Assembly (NCBI GenBank): GCA_903813345.2
Contig: CAIIXF020000004.1
Coordinates: 28,649,986-28,707,984, forward strand
Length of the DNA: 57,999 bases
Origin: Owenia fusiformis
Taxonomy: Eukaryota > Annelida > Polychaeta > Sabellida > Oweniidae
Reading direction: 5' to 3'
A program made the translations under genes and the position numbers. Below are positions 51,938-57,999 of the stretch, piece after piece (positions within the stretch are counted from its first letter, which is position 1; each line of letters starts with the position of its first letter). A model generated the notes under the pieces. It was not told where the DNA came from, searched no databases, and was given only the letters and a program-made list of their open reading frames with translations.

Positions 51938-54214
51938 GTATGTTAGTGTTATATGCTTTTGTCCATGGGAACTCATTTTAACGTACTATGTTCTTACGTC
52001 CATTGTTCAAAATTCACAAATAGCTTGGCAAGATGTGTCCGATTTCTGCCAATCCAAACATAGTATTTCAAATAACTGCATTGCATGAAATAACCAATAA
52101 ATACATACAAGGTCATTCCTTATGTGTTTGTCATGGTGACAAATTGACTCAACATGATAAAATGGATGCCAATGGGCCTTAAATTTGCCAACTTGCCGTT
52201 GCAAAATGCTTCAGTCAAATTATTCTTTTAGAGATTTTTTTATCTTTAACATATTGTATGGCTCTAGACCTATTGCTTGGTCTTCTATACTTTTTAGTAC
52301 CAGCAAAAAGTTCTAAAAAGCAAGCCCACTGTCCTGTTTAAAAAAAACTAATATTACTTTAAAAAAATGGATTTTTGAAATTCTATCCGACATGAATCTT
52401 TTTGATGACACTCAATCAACTTGAGTTCTGAGTACATGGGGACATACACGATTTGCCAATGATTTATCATCAGGATACCATCATATGTCACAATGTAAAG
52501 TCAATTGCAGCCTGGCTAAAATCCTCATTTTCTCGGAAGAACTCAACTTTATTGAATCTCAACAAGTAGATTCATGTTGGATAGATAGTATTGCTAGAAT
52601 CCATTTTCGAAAGTAAGAATATGGGTTCTTAAACAGGACATTAAAGCTTAACTAAGGCCTTTTTGACATTTTTGTTTAGTACTTTTTCAGTGTGGGAAAA
52701 TTTCAGTGCAGTTGCTATACCTTGTGTACATGCAATGTAAAACATGTTAAACCATGTCCTTGTATTTAAAAATCACCTTGGTTCGATGATGTCCTATCAT
52801 GGTCAAAGAGGGATTTTAAAAGTTTGCAAGGCAAATTGTATCATAAGAGTTTATGATCAGTATCACATTTTTAATTAAAAATGTCTGAAATAATGTTTAA
52901 GCAAAGTTATAGTGCTGCCTCTCCTGCCTCATGCCCAACTCACCTGCTATGCCTAGGTTATTTTCATTTTCACATTACTCATTAATGGTCTTTCAATTTT
53001 GCTCAGAGAGAACATATTAAAGGTTCCTGAAAAAGACACTACCAACATCAAACAAGTGTTTGACATGATAATTTACAAAAAATGAGGTCACTTTGGTTTT
53101 GTTGTTTAATTCATAATTTATATTTTTTCATCAACAGTAGATTATGTGCAATCCTCGTTTGAATACTGTACTTGATTTTCTTTTGACCATCCCTTTTAAT
53201 TCATGGTTTTCCTATGCTCACAAGACAAATAAACAAAGTGTACCTTACATCAGATAGCATAATAGAGTATTAAAGATATATTTCAAACAAGCCTACCTTT
53301 TCATTTTAAAAATATTTTAGCTCAGGATCTCATCATGTTTTCTGGGTCATGCAAAACTGAGGTATCATGCAACATCTTAAAGAATGCTCACAATGTGAGC
53401 ATGGCAATCAGACAGGGGACATACACAAAGATGATGGCAATGTTGCATGATATTAAAGTTATCCTGTCAAAAAAAGGAGGACATTTCAAGGAACAATAGA
53501 AGAGGTACAAGGTCACTGCTACCACTTGTTTCTTCAATCTACAAGTATCTTCTAAGAACTGCAACAAATGATGACCTCCAAAAACTTGCTTAACATATTC
53601 AAATTTTGTCTGACAGGCAGGGAAAATTGGTGATGAATTTAAAGCGCCAAGCTTCAGAGTTAGCCTCATTCATGTCATCAACGGACAAAAGAATTACAAA
53701 TGCGCTTAGTGCCGTACAATTTAACCACAAGGACAGATGGCATTGACTGTGAAGAGTCATTTAACTAAATTACCACATGCCTCTAATCAGTTAATTGAAA
53801 ATTTTTTGACTTATATCCAATGCATGTCACAGCCTTTAAGTGTAAGAATTTCGCAAACAAGAAATTCATTGAGACTGCTTTAAATGGAAAATTTCCACAA
53901 ATCAGGCAAGAGTCCATAATTAATTTGTATTTAGAATAGTTAAAAATCATGGCAAGTGTGTAACATTGGCGTATATTAAGCAACAATCAGAAATACATAG
54001 TTCAACTATTTCAGAGAGTCCTGGAAGTCCTAAAATCACGAGGGTGAAGCACTGAGCATTCACTTGGCAAAATGCATGCATTTCCATAATTAATGTTGTT
54101 TTGCAGGATGCTTTTGTCTAAGGTTGAGCAGTGTGACGGTACATGCTTCACTAATGAAAATGAATCAAAAATTTAATATTCTACCTGCTCACTTGGTGCT
54201 CTACATAGGTGGAT
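51938..54214. other. no clear gene (2.3 kb)
   Basis: AT-rich. A coding-like patch at 53385-53500 (NVSMAIRQGTYTKMMAMLHD) ends in a stop and lacks splice borders. A long intron of a decayed gene is possible. Confidence 0.35.
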
Positions 54215-54470
54215 CATTTCTGAGAAAAGTTCAACATTTTCAATACATGTGATCGTGATGATGAGAGAGTCATCCTTACCCACATTGCGCCACATGTCGG
54301 CATGGGTTGGAGTTCAGCCAAGAAAGGGAGGGTTAAGAGTGTGTTGTTCGAGAAGTTTATGTCCAGTGACAAAAGTGATATAGAAGGTTAAACACATGGA
54401 AAGGCAAGGGCAAAGACAGCAAGGAAGCTAACATGGGAGAGCCAGAGAATGCCTCAATATAATAAAAATA
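54215..54470 (+). pseudogene. C-terminal coding relic with an acidic FMSSD motif and an in-frame stop
   Basis: The frame reads EKFNIFNTCDRDDERVILTH then IAPHVGMGWSSAKKGRVKSV and LFEKFMSSDKSDIEG, meets TAA at 54389-54391, then resumes THGKARAKTARKLTWESQRM. The acidic FMSSD stretch followed by a basic (R/K)KL-x-WES block recalls C-termini of uncharacterised transposon-linked invertebrate proteins. The stop in the middle of convincing coding text marks it as a relic. An acceptor-like CTCTACATAG ends at 54210. Confidence 0.4.
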
Positions 54471-54998
54471 TAAAAATAAACTGCATATGTAAAAACATTA
54501 TCAAAGGCAGCAAGAAAGAAAATTTCCATACTATCACGTAATGTTGCAGTTCAATTTACAAGGACTCCCCTAGACAATGCCCCAGAGTGGACAAATTCAT
54601 TGGATTAATAACAAAAGACAGTGAGTTTCATGAATTCATTGGTTCAACAGGAAGGCTAAAAGCCTCAGCAGAATCCGAGAATGGGTGGAGAATGGAATGG
54701 ATCAATGACTAGCAGTGAGACATGTATGCTGAAAATGCTGGACCTTCTCGTGAAAGCCCATGATGTTTCAAATATTCACCTAAGCAAAAAAGGTTATTCT
54801 TAATATTAATCTCACTTGTGTCATTTTCCCCAACAAATCAGCACCCATAATGTTCATATTACTCTTGCACAAAAATGTCAAATAGTAGTAGCAAAAGTTG
54901 AAATTGTACCAAAATAATAATATGTTACATAATTTTAAAATAGAACTTGAAAAAAGAAACATTGTATTGTAATTGTAAAATTTTAAAATGATATGAAA

Positions 54999-55039
54999 AT
55001 AAATTTTAAATATAAAAAAAAAAAAAAAAAAAAAAAAAT
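54999..55039 (+). other. AATAAA plus 25-nt poly(A): retroposition-like 3' end
   Basis: AATAAA at about 55000 is followed within about 15 nt by an uninterrupted A run (about 55015-55039). A genomic poly(A) placed just after a polyadenylation signal suggests a reverse-transcribed mRNA end in plus orientation, possibly including the relic at 54215. No flanking duplication was identified. Confidence 0.4.
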
Positions 55040-55753
55040 AGTAGATTTTGAACTGCTAAATCGCTAGGTGATAAAATGAGAAGTTATTTAATTTGTCTAC
55101 TGGAAAGGTTTATTCAAAACAATTATGACTGCTTTAGGATATGGGACATGGGTATTTTGAATGTCGAATGACGGATGGCATTCATATCTAGTATAATTCA
55201 TTGACTTGAATATTGTCCTCCTCCTAGTTCATCAAGGAATGCTTTGTGTTCTTTTTCCAAGCCCTCATCAAGTCTGTATGAGTTACTCTTCTCAGGGAAG
55301 AAATCTACTGGTCACACCCTGTGATCAGATAAATTAAGGGAGGGGGATCAGTCCATTTTTGAAGAAGATTCAACAAATATCAGATATTTATTTTCTCAGA
55401 AAAAGTATTCAACTGCATTGCAGTAATTTTATGGTCCAGGTAGCTACAGCTACCCCAATTCGGTCGAGCAAAGACATGTGTGCCTATACAACTTTGACTT
55501 TTTATCTATAGATATTTTGATTTTATTTGTTTGATGGCCTTCATAGACTAATACTGGAGAAACTTCCATTGAAAAGATAAATAAAGTAATAATTGAAGGG
55601 GGTAACGCTTACATGACATCAAATGGCAAACTCTAAAATCATATCAATGGGTTTCTTATTTCTTGCTTGGCCTTTGTGCCTGCCCCCACCATCTGGATGT
55701 GAGAAAAGTCAATGAAACAATAATGGTAATGAAAATATTTTTGCTCAGAACAG
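55040..55753. other. no gene seen
   Basis: AT-rich; no splice-bounded frame. Confidence 0.4.
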
Positions 55754-55832
55754 GGTATATTTTGAAGATACGAGGGAGGATTTGGTGTCAGCTGTACAGG
55801 TGCCCAAAAAAGGTTCTGCCCAACAACACTGA
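55754..55832 (+). CDS. possible short exon
   Basis: Acceptor TTTTTGCTCAGAACAG ends at 55753. One frame reads VYFEDTREDLVSAVQVPKKG then SAQQH and stops at TGA 55830-55832; a second frame (55663-55860) is also open. Which, if either, is translated cannot be decided here. Confidence 0.25.
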
Positions 55833-56021
55833 TTGTGATGAAATTAAAAGTTGGACCTAACTCATCATCAAACATTGTATCAAATAAATTGATTAAAATT
55901 TAAAACATTGCTTTGGTTTGTTTAATTTCTTTCATTAAACAGATGTGTCAAAAGTGAACAAAATTTTTACAGATCGCTTGTTAAACATTGCTTATTTATT
56001 TATAGCAAAATAAGTTTTCAG

Positions 56022-56120
56022 AGGATGGTACAGATGGCAGACGGAAAGGCAGTTTCAATTAAGGAGGGCAAAAGGGACACGGACTATACTCTATATACTG
56101 TCTGTAGAAAAAGAACAGAG
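56022..56120 (+). CDS. 33-codon exon of an unrecognised gene
   Basis: Acceptor TAAGTTTTCAG ends at 56021 and donor GAG|GTAAAC follows 56120. The frame, phase 0 at both ends, reads RMVQMADGKAVSIKEGKRDT then DYTLYTVCRKRTE. Composition and paired splice sites favour a real exon. No partner exon was identified. Confidence 0.45.
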
Positions 56121-57999
56121 GTAAACATTTAATTTATAATTAATTTTGAACCATGAACATTAAACTAAACCATACATGAAAACTATCCATCACCCAAAAA
56201 GACATAATTTAGACAATGAACCATTTGTAAGACAAATGCCAGCAGCTGACAATGTATTCTCATTTGTTTTTTATCCAGTTAACAAATGCTTTTTTGTTTA
56301 AAATTATTATAGGCCACTAAACCTTGGGGAAAATGAACAGTACCTTCAAGCAAGGATTAATGTTATCCTCTCTGTGTTGGGTTTCTCCAACAACAAAAGA
56401 TATTCACACATGCAGAAGTCACAGATACAAAATTGATATCATATGGTATTTATAACCAAAATATATATTTTTGATATATTGGAATGGCAGTTTGCAATAT
56501 TATTTTTTCATCAATGTGAAATCATCATAGTATTTGAGGTTGTCTAATTAGCAACAACTTGCTTTTACGACATGTGTCAATACGCTGACTTCACTTCACC
56601 TGTTTCCAAATTTCATTAATTCATGAATCAGGATATTGGTAATATGAATTGAATAATCTGTAAAGTGTAAGTTTCTAATTTTTTTACTGCTTTTTAGAAC
56701 AATATTTATCAAATATTTGTTGCGCAACTTTGATGCATCAGTTAAAATTTGTGAAAGTAATCATTTCTGAGCTTCAGTTTCTCATCACTATTGAGTCAAC
56801 TGAGGTTAAATGTATATTATTGCTGTTACATTATAGATTACCTACTGTGAAAATGATGCATTCCATAGATCACTATTTTTTGCAGTTTTGAGTGATTTAA
56901 AAAGTTGAAGAGAAAAAAAGTTAATCATTACCAAAACCGAACAGGATTCAGTCTGCTGGAAAGAGAAAAAACTGAAAGAGCAATAACTGACTTCCACCGA
57001 ACAAAATTTATATGCACTCAACGATATATATCATTTCCCGGGATTGGGTGAAATATCAATATTGGCCTGCCAATAAAATAAAATAAAAGCCTTCTAAACT
57101 AGAACTTATACCCCTAGAACAGGCCCAGCTAGGTGGTAATAATATATATTCTTGCCACTAAGACACAACATAAAGTTCTAAAAAGCAAATCCAATGTCCT
57201 GATATAACTCATATCTTTCCTGTTAAAAATGGAAAGGACTTTTTAATCAAGACATTGGACAGTATGTGTGAATTTAGTTTCACAACTGTGCAGCAAAAAT
57301 GGTGTATTGCATAATTGGATATGAGCTAAGTTGTCTTCTATATTTTAAGGAGAAATGCACTTATTTCCCCACTACTGGGTTGCAGCATAAGCTGAAGAGG
57401 GGGAATCTCCTATGCCAACATGGCAGAAACACAAAATCAGTGTACTACATGTACATTTGGTAAGTATGAAGTATATCTACCAAATTTAACACAAATAAAT
57501 CATTTCATCATTAAATGCTTTTAATGGTGAGGGGACAATAAAGGTACTCCTTGATATTTCAACATATGAAGTCTTACTCAGTTATCCTCTTTCAAACTCT
57601 CACTTGCCAAAATAAAGTCTGCTATGAAAGTAAATAAGTAAATCTTAAATGAGATCTTTGGACAAATATGTAAGTGCTATCAGAAGAATGTTTTGGATAT
57701 AATATATTATTAACAAGTGGTAGATCAACAAAATCAAGTTGTAGATCTAAAATTAGATGACAGGGACTTATGAATTAGGAAGAACCCAAACTTATTCCAA
57801 CCAGGCTCTTTCGAGAAAAGGCAGCTCTGGTGGATGAAAGATTGGCATGAAAGATTAACAATTAACTAGCAAATGGAGCCGACTAAAAATGATGAAGTCA
57901 ACAAAAATACAATCAGGCGAGCAGTATTTGGCTCTGCCAGTGTTGCAAGGGTTAATGGACAATATGTTGCGAAAAAATTCTTCTTTCAAATCTAGTAAT
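56121..57999. other. no clear gene
   Basis: AT-rich. A TTTTTTACTGCTTTTTAG acceptor at about 56697 precedes a weak frame (TIFIKYLLRNFDASVKICES). A pair AAGTTCTAAAAAGCAA(G/A)(C/T)CCA... links 57171 with 52308 as a dispersed repeat. Nothing else supported. Confidence 0.35.

Overview
The window is eukaryotic, not prokaryotic. It is AT-rich, has no long uninterrupted coding regions, and shows short exon-like blocks bounded by polypyrimidine-AG acceptors and GTRAGT-type donors. It is loaded with DNA transposons, foldback elements, minisatellites and decayed transposase genes. The transposon families, the non-LTR retrotransposon tail, the zinc-motif and CXC proteins and the frequent TACATGTA-type words suggest a marine invertebrate, most likely a bivalve or other mollusc. 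That assignment rests on recall of families, not on a search.

Layout. (1) 1102-6954 is a 5.85 kb element with CACAG... terminal inverted repeats, a 3-bp duplication (TTG) and GGATAT-rich subterminal arrays, so CACTA/EnSpm- or Chapaev-like. It carries a 77-bp minisatellite of about 28 units (1650-3835) and two smaller foldback elements. (2) 6955-9990 is intergenic: a diverged inverted repeat whose left arm has grown a G-rich minisatellite, a tRNA-like Pol III unit and a near-perfect 72-bp hairpin. (3) 9994-17341 is a 7.35 kb element (here P1) flanked by TA. Its ends start CAGTACAG and continue as roughly 200-bp arrays of degenerate TGCATCGATCGGTGCACCG-like palindromes. (4) 17.4-21.6 kb holds two broken mariner copies interleaved with exons of an unrecognised gene, one of which encodes a protein-kinase catalytic loop. 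(5) 21.7-30.3 kb holds short exons and exon relics (MADF-like, a 16-residue coding repeat with stops, a zinc-motif gene end), an 823-bp TA-flanked element and a 5'-truncated non-LTR retrotransposon. (6) 30875-46453 is a three-level nest: a mariner-like element is split by a 14.2 kb second member of the palindrome-array family (P2, 30957-45150), which is itself split by a 3.86 kb element with 0.7 kb inverted repeats (32756-36610) that carries an ORF. (7) 46.7-58.0 kb has scattered exon-like blocks: a possible DDE-like fragment, a CXC (tesmin/TSO1-like) last exon, a two-exon possible OB-fold region with an in-frame stop, a decayed C-terminal coding block and a poly(A) retroposition-like scar.

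The strongest candidate for something undescribed is the P1/P2 family: very large TA-flanked elements with no recognisable transposase, built of several-kb homologous cores and closed by palindrome-array termini. Its only two complete members here (7.3 and 14.2 kb) share termini and cores, and a relic array lies inside P2. The 3.86 kb long-inverted-repeat element is a second candidate, because a related, uninterrupted repeat at 16.0-16.3 kb acts as an empty-site reference for its boundaries.

No computation was run. Percent identities are estimates by eye, and exon calls rest on reading frame, splice signals and phase agreement only.
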